Source: an uncultured Fibrobacterota bacterium
GTDB lineage: Bacteria > Fibrobacterota > Chitinivibrionia > Chitinivibrionales > CAIOZP01
Direction: 5' to 3'
Length of the DNA: 17,868 bases
NCBI GenBank assembly: GCA_903862805.1
Contig: CAIOZP010000380.1
Location: 1-17,868 of the forward strand
Shown: piece by piece, positions 1-9,027 of the stretch
How the letters are laid out: each line of letters begins with the position of its first letter
How positions within the stretch are numbered: position 1 is the stretch's first letter
The notes under the pieces: generated by a model
What the model was told of the DNA's origin: nothing
Seen by the model: only the letters and a program-made list of their open reading frames with translations
Database searches by the model: none
Translations under genes and position numbers: made by a program

Positions 1-1344
1 ATCAAATGGGCCGGTCAGTACAATTCGAGCGGAACACCCGATCCGAATATGACCTACTTAATCGGCCGATCTTACCGCGTTCTTGGCCAGACCGATTCGG
101 CGATGCTGTATTACCGCAAACTGCTCGAACAGTTCCCCAAAGATTCGCACGCACCGGATTTGCGCATTTATGTTGCGGCATATTTTGAAGAACACCGGCA
201 GAGCGATTCCGCGCGGAAATATTTCCGTGAAATGATTTCGCGTGGCAACGCGGCAGGCGCAGAAGATGCGCGCCTGAAAATCGGACTGTCGTTTTTCCGC
301 GACACTCTTTACGATTCGGCAATGACGGAGTTCTTGCTTTTCCGCAAGCATCATCCCGAATCGAACAAATTGCCATCTGTCAATTACTGGCTCGCAAGAA
401 CTTGCGTTGCAAAAGGAAAGAAAGACTCGGCGGAGATCTTCCTTGACGAATCGGAAACAGCGGCCCCTTGGGATTACTACGGATGGATGAGCCGCAGCCT
501 GCGTTCAAGCATTTCGGGAACACCTCCGCCAAGCGGCTTCGTGCTTGACAAAACAGGAAAAGTCGAATCTTGGGCCGATTCGGTCGATCACGAAACAAAA
601 GCCCTCACGCTTGCCGACAGCGTACTTCTCTGCAGCGGCGCAGCGTTTCTTCTGATGGGATTTCAGGATTACGCCGACTGGATCATGGAACCTGCCGCCA
701 ACCGCCTCGGCGCGAGCATGGTCGGAGCAATTGAACTCGCGAAGCTTTATCGCAGCGGAGGCGACACATATCATTCATTCCGCTGGGCTAAACAGGCGAT
801 GCTGCACATTCCCGATCATTCGCGCTTGTCAATTCCGCTCGGATTTTTCGATCTGCTGTATCCAAATGCATTCATGAAAACAGTTCTCGATGCGGCAGCC
901 GAATTCAACGTCGAACCCGAATATGTCTGGGCGATCATGCGTCAGGAAAGCACTTTCAAACCCGACATCGCGTCGCCAGTCGGAGCGACCGGCCTTATGC
1001 AGATCATGCCAGCGACCGGAGCGGTTTTGGCGAAGAAGCTGAAGCTGCTTCCGTTTCGGCAGGACTCGCTTGCGTCACCTTCGTTCAGCATCCGGTGCGG
1101 TACTTATTATCTGCGGGAACTGCTTGACGAAACGGGAAACAGTTTCATTTATGCAACAGCTTCGTACAACGGCGGATTGAATAATGCGAATCGCTGGGCC
1201 GACGCTTCCGACGATCTGGACTTTGCCATGAAAGTTGAACGCATCGGCTTCTCCGAAACGCGCAATTATGTCAAAAAAGTTTTGGCAAACTACTGGACAT
1301 ACAAGTACCTGACTACTTATACTGCTGCCGCTTCAGGGCGATAG
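1..1344 (+). CDS. Slt70-like lytic transglycosylase with TPR-like N-terminal part (5' end missing)
   Basis: Periplasmic murein lytic transglycosylase (GH23), which cleaves the MurNAc-GlcNAc bond of peptidoglycan to give 1,6-anhydro-MurNAc ends. The frame is open from base 1, so the gene starts before the window; an ATG at 49 is only an internal Met. The N-terminal two thirds is helical and rich in YxxGxxxxxxGxxDSA-type TPR-like units, as in Slt70. The C-terminal SLT domain is clear: the catalytic Glu is in MRQES (Glu codon 946-948), followed by GATGLMQIMPATG and, further on, the ASYNGG motif. It ends in TAG at 1342-1344. About 120 bp separate it from mreB, so it is probably a separate transcription unit, but its position next to the elongasome genes fits a role in wall turnover during elongation. 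Family assignment is firm; the exact subfamily is inferred. Confidence 0.92.
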   Translation: MKWAGQYNSSGTPDPNMTYLIGRSYRVLGQTDSAMLYYRKLLEQFPKDSHAPDLRIYVAAYFEEHRQSDSARKYFREMISRGNAAGAEDARLKIGLSFFRDTLYDSAMTEFLLFRKHHPESNKLPSVNYWLARTCVAKGKKDSAEIFLDESETAAPWDYYGWMSRSLRSSISGTPPPSGFVLDKTGKVESWADSVDHETKALTLADSVLLCSGAAFLLMGFQDYADWIMEPAANRLGASMVGAIELAKLYRSGGDTYHSFRWAKQAMLHIPDHSRLSIPLGFFDLLYPNAFMKTVLDAAAEFNVEPEYVWAIMRQESTFKPDIASPVGATGLMQIMPATGAVLAKKLKLLPFRQDSLASPSFSIRCGTYYLRELLDETGNSFIYATASYNGGLNNANRWADASDDLDFAMKVERIGFSETRNYVKKVLANYWTYKYLTTYTAAASGR

Positions 1345-1353
1345 AGAGAACAA

Positions 1354-1382
1354 TTCTTAACCGGCTTGCAATGTTGTATATT
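1354..1382 (+). promoter_or_regulatory. Candidate sigma-70-type promoter for the mreB operon
   Basis: A TATATT box (1377-1382, 5 of 6 matches to TATAAT) lies 17 bp after a weak TTCTTA (1354-1359). It sits in the only sizeable gap upstream of mreB, with transcription expected to start near 1389. A perfect 6-bp inverted repeat, TGCGGA (1395-1400) and TCCGCA (1411-1416), follows in the leader and has no T-run. The -35 match is poor, so this is a candidate only. Confidence 0.3.
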
Positions 1383-1460
1383 CGATTTGTGCCGTGCGGA
1401 GTGTAAAAAATCCGCAAAGTACAAGAGTGACCAACAAAGCCGCAACAACAGGAAACGTGA

Positions 1461-2498
<1,038 letters not shown>

Positions 2499-2528
2499 TC
2501 CCTTAACGGGACGACGGAGGAATTCCGG

Positions 2529-3377
2529 ATGCAGTGGATTCTGCAGTTTCTTATAAGGCATCGCAATTTTACGTCGCTTGCGCTGACGATTATTCTCTCG
2601 TTCATCATGCTCAACACCAATCTTGCAACCCAGCAACGAACGGCACGATTCCTTGCGGTCTCGATTTTTTTTCCGGTTGATCTTCCGATTTCTGTTTTTC
2701 AACATGCAAAAAACATCTACGGAGAGAACACTGAACTTCGTGGCGACGTCGCTGCGCTGCGCATGAAGGTCTCAGGTCTTGCAGATCAGGCCGCCGAAAA
2801 CGATCGCCTCCGTGCAATGCTTTCCATGCGCGAACATGCGTCGTACACTCTCGTGGCAGCACGGGTTGTAGCACGCGAACCATCCGAAATTTATCGCGGA
2901 TGTGTGATTGACATCGGGCGGGATCAGGGTGTCGAACTTCACATGCCGGTCATTTCAAAAGACGGCGTGGTTGGCAAAGTAACGCAAGTGCTCGGGAACT
3001 GCTCGTATGTAAGACTTCTGCGCGATCCGCTCGAACGCGCCGGAGTCAAATCGGCACGCACTGGCGAGACGAGCATCCTGCAAAGCCTCGACGGCGAATC
3101 GTTCTTCATGAACTACCGCCAGCATTCCGATATTCACAACGGCGACACATTGGTCACATCGGGCTACGGCGGGGTTTATCCGCGCGGACTTCCGATTGGT
3201 ACAGTGTCCGATATCCGCAATGCAAACAGCCCGCTTCTCAAAGATGTCTATCTAAAACCATTCGTCGATTTCGACAGACTTGACGAGGTCTTCGTGATAA
3301 AAATGTCTCCATCGTGGGGGGCGCTTCGCAACCAGATTGATTCAGTGAAGGTCGATGATGGGCGCAGAAATAAGTAA
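2529..3377 (+). CDS. mreC: Rod-shape-determining protein MreC
   Basis: Bitopic inner-membrane protein whose periplasmic domain activates the PBP2-RodA synthase and links it to MreB. At 282 aa it has family length. One N-terminal transmembrane helix (about residues 14-30) is followed by a coiled-coil stretch (about 60-98, with ENTELRGDV and AENDRLRAML), then the beta-rich MreC domain with DIGRDQGV, MPVISKDGVVGKV and the VTSGYGGVYPRGLPIGTV segment typical of the family. A strong GGAGG (2516-2520) precedes the ATG by 8 bp. It begins 30 bp after mreB, and its last 23 bases overlap mreD, so translation of the two is probably coupled. Confidence 0.96.
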   Translation: MQWILQFLIRHRNFTSLALTIILSFIMLNTNLATQQRTARFLAVSIFFPVDLPISVFQHAKNIYGENTELRGDVAALRMKVSGLADQAAENDRLRAMLSMREHASYTLVAARVVAREPSEIYRGCVIDIGRDQGVELHMPVISKDGVVGKVTQVLGNCSYVRLLRDPLERAGVKSARTGETSILQSLDGESFFMNYRQHSDIHNGDTLVTSGYGGVYPRGLPIGTVSDIRNANSPLLKDVYLKPFVDFDRLDEVFVIKMSPSWGALRNQIDSVKVDDGRRNK

Positions 3378-3858
3378 GTGGATCGCGTTCGTTCTGGGCG
3401 CAATGATTCTTCAGACCACGATCGTTCCGATGATCGGCGTTCTGGGCGTTCGCCCCGATCTGGTGATATTAGCGCTGTTCTTTCTGTCGGTTCGCTTCGG
3501 TATGCTCACAGGCATCTGGGCCGGCTTTGCAATCGGACTCATGCAGGATGTCTATGCGCCGTCGCAGATGCTGGGACAGGCCTCGCTTGCCGGAACGATC
3601 ATCGGCGGGTTCTTCGGCTTCTTCAACGATCGCACCATGCGTATCGACGCGCCGATGAAGGCACTGATCATCCTGTCGGGAATTCTTGCCCACGACATAA
3701 TCTTCCACGGTGTTCAGCTGATGCGTCTCGGACAGAATCTTTCTTCGTTGCCGATTACGCTCATTACTCGTTCACTGCCATCGGCGATTTACTCGGTGGC
3801 GCTTTCTGCGGCGATCTATTTCTACGTCAACGCCATTCGCCCCAATCTGAGGCGATAA
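3355..3858 (+). CDS. mreD: Rod-shape-determining protein MreD
   Basis: Small polytopic inner-membrane partner of MreC. The 167 aa hold about five hydrophobic helices and the family hallmark run near residue 30 (GVRPDLVILALFFLSVRFGMLTGIWAGFAIGLMQDVYAPS): a PDL motif, then G-x-x-xGfxxGLxqDv. Two ATGs stand in tandem at 3355 and 3358. The GAAGG at 3347-3351 is 3 bp from the first and 6 bp from the second, so 3358 (MGAEISKW) may be the true start. Overlap with mreC and the 6-bp gap to mrdA indicate a single operon. Confidence 0.94.
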   Translation: MMGAEISKWIAFVLGAMILQTTIVPMIGVLGVRPDLVILALFFLSVRFGMLTGIWAGFAIGLMQDVYAPSQMLGQASLAGTIIGGFFGFFNDRTMRIDAPMKALIILSGILAHDIIFHGVQLMRLGQNLSSLPITLITRSLPSAIYSVALSAAIYFYVNAIRPNLRR

Positions 3859-3864
3859 GAATCT

Positions 3865-5886
3865 ATGCCAAAAAGCGCTCGCCTTCAGGATGAACTCGCA
3901 GAACGCACCCGGAAAAGCCGCATCCTGATGGGCGTTGTCGCGGCCGCGTTTGTTGCGCTGTTCCTGCGACTCTTTTTTCTTCAGGTGGTTGACGCTGATA
4001 AAAACATCCGGCTTTCACGCGAAAACCAGATGAGGCTCAATATTATCAAGGCACCGCGTGGACTCATCTACGACCGCAACGGTGTGATGCTCGCCCGCAA
4101 CCGGCCATCGTACTCGATTTCGATCCTTCCGTATAAAACCGAGCGATCCATCGACATCTTCAAACGCCTTATGTCCGTAAGAGATTCTTTGGGACGACCG
4201 GTGTTCGACAGCGTCGACCTCTCGCTTCGTCTGACCCGCGCCAAGTGGCGCCGCTTCGAAGAGACACGCCTTAAAGACGATGTTTCGATGGACGTGGTCA
4301 GCGTGATCGAAGAACACTCCGACGATCTCCCCGGCGTGTATGTCCAAACCGAATCGCGCCGTGAATATCCGATGGGCTCGAAAACATTTCATGCCCTTGG
4401 ATACATGAGCGAGATCAACGACGACCAGATTGATTCATTGTCTAAGTTCGGATACATGTACGGCGACCAGATCGGCCGCGCCGGTGTCGAGGAGCAGTAC
4501 GAAAAGACGCTCAAGGGCGTTGACGGCCGCGAATACATCGAGATAAACGCCTACGGCCGCAATATCGGAAACGTTCCAAACACGCCGCGCATCGACCCGA
4601 AGCCCGGCAACGATATTTATCTCGCCATCGATTCGAAGATGCAGGAGATCGCGGCGCGCGACTTCGGCGATTCGCTTCGTGGAGGACTCGTCGCTATCGA
4701 CCCTCGCAACGGTGAAGTGCTTTGCATGTACAGCTCACCTTCGCTCGACCCGAATATCTTCTCGCTCGCTCCCAACATCCGATCGAAAGAATGGGCGAAG
4801 GTCGCGCTTGATCCGCGCCTGCCGCTAAACAACCGCGTGACCACCGGCGTCTATCCGCCAGGTTCCACTTTCAAATTGGTCACGGCCCTCTCGGGTCTTG
4901 CGAGCGGTCGCGTCAAACCCGACGAACACATGCCGCGTTCTTGCACCGGTTCATTTGCTTTCGGTAGCCGCATCGCTCATTGCTGGAAGAAGGACGGTCA
5001 TGGATACACCAATGTTTACGAGGCGATCCGCAGTTCCTGCAACGTCTATTTCTATCAGGTCGGACTTCGTGTCGGCGACAGCTTAATCAACTTCTACGCC
5101 GATCGCGTCGGCTTCGGTCATCAAACCGGCATCGACCTTCCATCCGAAAGATCGGGCTGGCTTTCCGGTGAGGCACAGTACAACGAAAAATACGCGAAAC
5201 GCGGATGGACATGGACCGGCGGCATGGTGCTTGACCTCGCCATCGGTCAGGCGCAGCTTGTGACACCAATTCAGGAGGCCGTGATGGTCGGCGGTCTTGG
5301 TACCGGCGACATCGTTTATACGCCGCATGTTTTCAAGGAAGAACGCGACCGGAACGGAACCGTGATAAATCAGTTCAAGCCGGTTATCAGCCGTCACGTC
5401 GGACTCAACCAATATCTGCGCGACTGCCTGCACAAAGGCATGGCCGAAGTGGTAAACGAACCCGGCGGAACTGGCGGACGCGCTCGCGTTCCCTTCCTCA
5501 CCGTGGGCGGGAAAACCGGATCGTCGCAAAACCCTTTCTCCGACAAGACGCACGCCCTGTTCGTCGGATGTGCGCCGCTTGACAAACCGGTAATTGCAAT
5601 CGCCTGCGTTGTCGAAGAAGCCGGTCACGGCGGATCGGTTGCCGCGCCAATCGCCGGTGATGTCATGCGATATTTCTTCTCACGCACACCCGAAGGCCGC
5701 ATGCTCACCGAAAGCAGCGCCAGAGCCGACGGCAAGGAACAGGAACTCGCCGCATACTGGGCACAAATCGACAGCGTCATAAAAGCAGAGCGCAATCCGG
5801 TAGTCCCCGACAGCACGAAGGTTCAACCGACTGTCGCGACCGCCAAGTCTGCACCTGCTGTAAAACCGAAAGGATCCGGCCGATGA
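3865..5886 (+). CDS. mrdA: Penicillin-binding protein 2 (elongation-specific transpeptidase)
   Basis: Class B PBP that cross-links side-wall peptidoglycan, working as a pair with RodA under MreC control. The 673 aa are within the PBP2 range. An N-terminal membrane anchor (about 19-41) is followed by the pedestal/dimerisation region beginning with APRGLIYDRNG (63-73). The transpeptidase domain has all three active-site motifs: STFK (nucleophile Ser334, Lys337), SCN (Ser391-Asn393) and KTG (550-552). A Cys pair (360, 373) flanks the CTGSF...HCWKKDGHG segment that many PBP2s share. The C-terminal tail of about 50 residues after 615 is Ala/Lys/Pro-rich and low in complexity. The stop overlaps the rodA start (ATGA). 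Confidence 0.97.
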   Translation: MPKSARLQDELAERTRKSRILMGVVAAAFVALFLRLFFLQVVDADKNIRLSRENQMRLNIIKAPRGLIYDRNGVMLARNRPSYSISILPYKTERSIDIFKRLMSVRDSLGRPVFDSVDLSLRLTRAKWRRFEETRLKDDVSMDVVSVIEEHSDDLPGVYVQTESRREYPMGSKTFHALGYMSEINDDQIDSLSKFGYMYGDQIGRAGVEEQYEKTLKGVDGREYIEINAYGRNIGNVPNTPRIDPKPGNDIYLAIDSKMQEIAARDFGDSLRGGLVAIDPRNGEVLCMYSSPSLDPNIFSLAPNIRSKEWAKVALDPRLPLNNRVTTGVYPPGSTFKLVTALSGLASGRVKPDEHMPRSCTGSFAFGSRIAHCWKKDGHGYTNVYEAIRSSCNVYFYQVGLRVGDSLINFYADRVGFGHQTGIDLPSERSGWLSGEAQYNEKYAKRGWTWTGGMVLDLAIGQAQLVTPIQEAVMVGGLGTGDIVYTPHVFKEERDRNGTVINQFKPVISRHVGLNQYLRDCLHKGMAEVVNEPGGTGGRARVPFLTVGGKTGSSQNPFSDKTHALFVGCAPLDKPVIAIACVVEEAGHGGSVAAPIAGDVMRYFFSRTPEGRMLTESSARADGKEQELAAYWAQIDSVIKAERNPVVPDSTKVQPTVATAKSAPAVKPKGSGR

Positions 5887-7160
5887 AAGCCAGACATTCA
5901 GGCGTGTTTGACCTGTCGCTTTTTGTTGCGGCATTAATTCTGTGGATCATTGGGATCTTCGTGGTCTATAGCGCCACCTACATAAACGTCACCGGCCCGC
6001 TCGCCGGTCTGTACAAGAGCCAGATCATGTGGGTCGTGATGGGTATAATCGTGGTCGTTATGGCGGTTTCTATCCCTGGCAAATTCTTTTTCAATTCATC
6101 GTATGTTTTTTACGGACTGAGTATTCTTCTTTTGCTCTACGCCACGGCCAAAGGTGTCGATGCCAAAGGCGCATCGCGCTGGATCGCCATCGGTGGGATG
6201 AGAATGCAGCCATCGGAATTCGCGAAGATCGGACTCCTGCTCGCGCTGGCCCGCTTCCTTTCGCAGAACGAAATCTCGCTTGTCAACTGGCGTTCACTAA
6301 TTTTTCCGGCAATGATCATCGGCGTTCCGTTCCTGCTCGTGCTCAAGCAGCCCGACCTCGGAACCGCAATGGTGTTCTGCATTCTGTCGATCCCGATGTT
6401 CTTCTGGGCCGGAATGAGTCTGCTCGAAATCTTCTTTCTCTGCTCGCCGGTGATGTCGGTGGCGCTGTCAGCGGTGCCGCTGGTTATCGCGTTCGGTGCG
6501 CACAAAAGCGGCGCCGGATTCGCCGGAACTATTCCCTGGGGATTGTTCTTCCTTTCGCTCACGGCGGTGCTGTACTACACCAAGCCTCCGCGCTTCATAA
6601 TCGTGGCAGTAATTGCGCTCAACCTTGTGGCAGCAACCGTGACCAACGTCATCTGGGGAACCGTTCTGCGCGACTATCAAAAGATGCGTGTGATCAGCTT
6701 CCTCAACCCTGAAGCCGACGCCGCCGGTGCTGGTTATCAGGTCATTCAGTCGATGGTGGCAATCGGGTCGGCAAGCGTTTTCGGCAAGGGCTACCTTCAG
6801 GGATCGCAAAGTCGTCTGTCTTATCTGCCCGAACAACATACCGACTTCATTTTCTCGGTCTTCGGTGAACAGTTCGGACTCGTCGGCTGCACGCTGATCC
6901 TGTCGATCTATCTGTTTCTCGTGATAAGGGCGCTGAGCACCGTTCAGCACATACGAAACCGATTCACCAACCTCGTTGTGATCGGCGGCTCGACGGTACT
7001 CGCATTCCACGCCTTCATCAACGCCGCGATGGTCATGGGACTGATGCCGGTAGTGGGCGTGCCATTTCCATTTTTGAGTTATGGCGGATCATTCGTCCTT
7101 ACCGTATCCATACTGCTCGGACTTATATTAAACGCTCGTACAAGCAGCCAGGATTTTTAG
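5883..7160 (+). CDS. rodA: Peptidoglycan glycosyltransferase RodA (SEDS family)
   Basis: SEDS-family polymerase that extends glycan strands from lipid II, paired with PBP2. The 425-aa polytopic protein carries the SEDS signatures: GASRWIAIG...QPSEFAKI (96-115), KQPDLGTAM (155-163), GAGYQVIQSMVAIGS (282-296), FGKGYLQGSQSRLSYLPEQHTDFIF (300-324) and PFLSYGGS (396-403). Asp321 in HTDF is the conserved Asp proposed as the catalytic base. It is about 50 residues longer than E. coli RodA because of an extra hydrophobic block (about 205-260) between KQPDLGT and the YQKMRV loop, probably two more membrane helices. AAGGA 8 bp before the ATG supports the start inside the end of mrdA. It stops with TAG. 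Confidence 0.96.
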   Translation: MKARHSGVFDLSLFVAALILWIIGIFVVYSATYINVTGPLAGLYKSQIMWVVMGIIVVVMAVSIPGKFFFNSSYVFYGLSILLLLYATAKGVDAKGASRWIAIGGMRMQPSEFAKIGLLLALARFLSQNEISLVNWRSLIFPAMIIGVPFLLVLKQPDLGTAMVFCILSIPMFFWAGMSLLEIFFLCSPVMSVALSAVPLVIAFGAHKSGAGFAGTIPWGLFFLSLTAVLYYTKPPRFIIVAVIALNLVAATVTNVIWGTVLRDYQKMRVISFLNPEADAAGAGYQVIQSMVAIGSASVFGKGYLQGSQSRLSYLPEQHTDFIFSVFGEQFGLVGCTLILSIYLFLVIRALSTVQHIRNRFTNLVVIGGSTVLAFHAFINAAMVMGLMPVVGVPFPFLSYGGSFVLTVSILLGLILNARTSSQDF

Positions 7161-7172
7161 GAAGAGGCGTCG

Positions 7173-7997
7173 ATGCATCCGGTTATTTTTTCGATAGGTC
7201 ATTTTGGAATCCATTCATACGGACTAATGCTCGCGATTTCGTTTTTGTTCGGAATCTGGATCGCAACAGAGCGTGCCAAAAAATCCGGACTCGATCACAC
7301 CGTAATGGCCGACCTCGGATTCTGGCTGATCATTTCGGCGATCGTCGGAGCACGCCTCTACTACGTCGGGCTCCACTTCGAGGAATTTCAGGACGATCTT
7401 TTTTCTATTGTCAATCCGTTCCAGCACGGCCAGATCGGTATCGGCGGATTGGTAATGTACGGTGGATTCATCGGCGCATTCCTTTCGGGTCTGATCTTTT
7501 TCCGCATGAACAAGATGCCGTTTCTGCCCTACGCAGATGCGGTCGCGCCAGCGTTTGCCTTCGGTGAGTTCTTCACCCGAATCGGTTGTTTCATGAACGG
7601 TTGTTGTTACGGAATGCCTACGACATCCAAAATTGGCGTCTGCTTCCCGATGGATTCTCCGGCGGGTCAGTATCAGGCCCTGATGCATGCCCATGCGCTG
7701 ATGCCAAGTCAGCTTTTCCTTTCCGGCGGCGCACTTGCAATCGGGCTGATAATTCTTATAGCGTCGATCCCAAAAACTTTTTCAGGGTTTCAGTTTTATC
7801 TGACAATGGCGCTTTCTTCGGCGCTTCGTTTCGCGGTTGATTTCACGAGGTACTACGGCCCGGGCGAAACCTTCAAGGGACTCTCGCACAATCAGTGGCT
7901 TTGCATTGCGATCTTCGGAATCATGGTTGTTCTGATCATTGCCGGTTTCGTGAAGAAGCCTGGCAACACCGTTGATACAGGAGCTGCGACCGCATAA
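7173..7997 (+). CDS. lgt: Lgt-family prolipoprotein diacylglyceryl transferase, Cys-rich variant
   Basis: Inner-membrane Lgt-family protein. Lgt transfers diacylglycerol from phosphatidylglycerol to the lipobox Cys of prolipoproteins. The 274 aa have about seven hydrophobic helices. Seen motifs: HSYGLMLAISF near the N-terminus (Tyr16, equivalent to E. coli Tyr26), GLVMYGGFIGA (92-102), TRIGCFMNGCCYG (135-147) and LRFAVDFTRYY (218-228). The family signature is GRIGNFINxExxG; here the Arg, the second Asn and the last Gly are kept, but the first Asn is Cys139 and the Glu is Cys144. The His of HGG is Tyr96, and the Glu of VEF is Asp223. It lies 12 bp after rodA with AGGAAGAGG as ribosome site, so it is the last gene of the operon. 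It could be a functional variant Lgt or a paralogue with another acceptor. Confidence 0.85.
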   Translation: MHPVIFSIGHFGIHSYGLMLAISFLFGIWIATERAKKSGLDHTVMADLGFWLIISAIVGARLYYVGLHFEEFQDDLFSIVNPFQHGQIGIGGLVMYGGFIGAFLSGLIFFRMNKMPFLPYADAVAPAFAFGEFFTRIGCFMNGCCYGMPTTSKIGVCFPMDSPAGQYQALMHAHALMPSQLFLSGGALAIGLIILIASIPKTFSGFQFYLTMALSSALRFAVDFTRYYGPGETFKGLSHNQWLCIAIFGIMVVLIIAGFVKKPGNTVDTGAATA

Positions 7998-8015
7998 AAC
8001 ATGATAGATACCGTG

Positions 8016-8044
8016 TTGACAGATGCTGCGGACTATCATAATAT
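8016..8044 (+). promoter_or_regulatory. Sigma-70-like promoter for the HDOD-cheX-cheY-regulator operon
   Basis: A perfect TTGACA (8016-8021) is followed after 17 bp by TAATAT (8039-8044). An overlapping CATAAT with 15-bp spacing is an alternative -10. Transcription would start near 8051, about 48 bp before the HDOD start. The short leader holds a small hairpin, CGGCA (8061-8065) with TGCCG (8074-8078), that has no T-run after it. This marks the break between the lgt-terminated operon and the signalling operon. Confidence 0.55.
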
Positions 8045-8098
8045 GAGCGCGAAAAAAATCCGGCACCAAAAAATGCCGAGGGTTCGAGAGGGAAACTG

Positions 8099-8422
8099 AT
8101 GGGAATACTGACACGCCTGAGAGACATTGCAAATCTTCCGACACTTCCGGAGATTATTGCAAAGCTGCGCGTGGCCATTTCCGACGGTGAGCGAGGCGCA
8201 TCTGAAGTCGCAAACATTGTCATGCAGGATCCAGCCCTTTCTTCGATGGTGCTGCGTGTTGCGAACTCGGCCCTGTACGCTGGTGCTTCCTCGGTTCGCA
8301 GAATTCAGGATATTCGCACAGCGATCATGCGCATCGGTTTTTCTGAGGTAATGAAAATCTCCGCCGTTGTATGCGCCATCCGACAGTTTCCAAATACAAA
8401 TTCGCTTATAGGATACCGTTAG
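8099..8422 (+). CDS. HDOD protein, N-terminal fragment before the TAG
   Basis: As the sequence stands, normal translation from the ATG at 8099 gives 107 residues ending ...NTNSLIGYR. That is roughly the first half of the HDOD domain, without the HD dyad and the C-terminal helices. It is unlikely to fold into a complete domain. See the entry for the whole interrupted gene. Confidence 0.55.
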   Translation: MGILTRLRDIANLPTLPEIIAKLRVAISDGERGASEVANIVMQDPALSSMVLRVANSALYAGASSVRRIQDIRTAIMRIGFSEVMKISAVVCAIRQFPNTNSLIGYR

Positions 8423-8476
8423 TTCTGGCGGCACAGCCTTACTGCTGCCGGTGTCGCCGCACTTGTCGCCGAGAAG

Positions 8477-9019
8477 GTGAACTGCTCTTCATCCGTACCG
8501 AGCGTGTCCAAAGAAGACATCTTCATGGCAGGACTTTTTCACGATATTGGCATACTTATTTACGATCAGTTTTTTCATGAGGAATTTGCGAAGATTGTCG
8601 ATCTCGCACTTGCCAAGAGCATAACTTTTCTTGAAGCTGAAGAAACCCTCGCGCCACGGGAAACCCACGGAATGCTTGGAGCCGCTCTACTTGAAACCTG
8701 GCGGATCCCTTTGAATGTGATCGACCCGATCCGCTTTCACCATTCGCCGCTTCGTGCTCCGCAGAACCATGTGATTCCGGTGACTATCATGGCGCTAACC
8801 GAACATCTGCTGGCCAATGCCGGCGTGTCGTCGTTCGAGGGAAACCCTGGCCGGATCAATCCACAATACTGGGAGATCCTCGGTATTTCCTCCAAGCAGG
8901 AAGAAAGTCTGACTCTGCTTGCAAAACTCGAAGCCGACAAATCCGACGTTGTAATGTTCTTTGACAAATCACCGGGGCTCGCGTCTTCCGGTAGTGCAAC
9001 CCTTTTGAGAACGGTCTGA
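8477..9019 (+). CDS. HDOD protein, C-terminal fragment after the TAG
   Basis: The open frame resumes directly after the TAG. The first usable start codons are GTG at 8477 and ATG at 8525 (MAGLFHDIGI); neither has a convincing ribosome site, although AAGAAG lies 8 bp before the ATG. The fragment contains the HDIG-like dyad, the rest of the HDOD domain and a C-terminal tail of about 50 residues. It would be made only by reinitiation or readthrough. Confidence 0.5.
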   Translation: MNCSSSVPSVSKEDIFMAGLFHDIGILIYDQFFHEEFAKIVDLALAKSITFLEAEETLAPRETHGMLGAALLETWRIPLNVIDPIRFHHSPLRAPQNHVIPVTIMALTEHLLANAGVSSFEGNPGRINPQYWEILGISSKQEESLTLLAKLEADKSDVVMFFDKSPGLASSGSATLLRTV

Positions 9020-9027
9020 ACCGAAAT

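Larger units (their letters stand above)
8099..9019 (+). pseudogene. HDOD-domain signalling protein interrupted by an in-frame TAG
   Basis: Read through, this is one 306-residue HDOD protein. The usual start of the domain (IANLPTLPEIIAKL, residues 10-23), QDPALSSMVLRVANSALY (43-60), FWRHSLTAAGVAALVAEKV (109-127) and the degenerate HD dyad AGLFHDIGI (His148-Asp149) appear in the normal order and in a single frame. Codon 108 (8420-8422) is TAG, inside the conserved ...GYR-x-FWRHS segment, where one sense codon is expected. No base is inserted or lost. HDOD proteins are non-catalytic signalling scaffolds often tied to motility and second-messenger circuits. GAGGG before the ATG at 8099 supports the start. 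Explanations are a recent nonsense mutation, an assembly or sequencing error, or stop readthrough. CheX starts 8 bp after the TGA. Confidence 0.85.

Noticed and set aside
8061..8078. Riboswitch or terminator in the leader of the HDOD operon
   Set aside because: There is only a 5-bp hairpin without a T-run, and no conserved riboswitch core is visible in about 50 bases.
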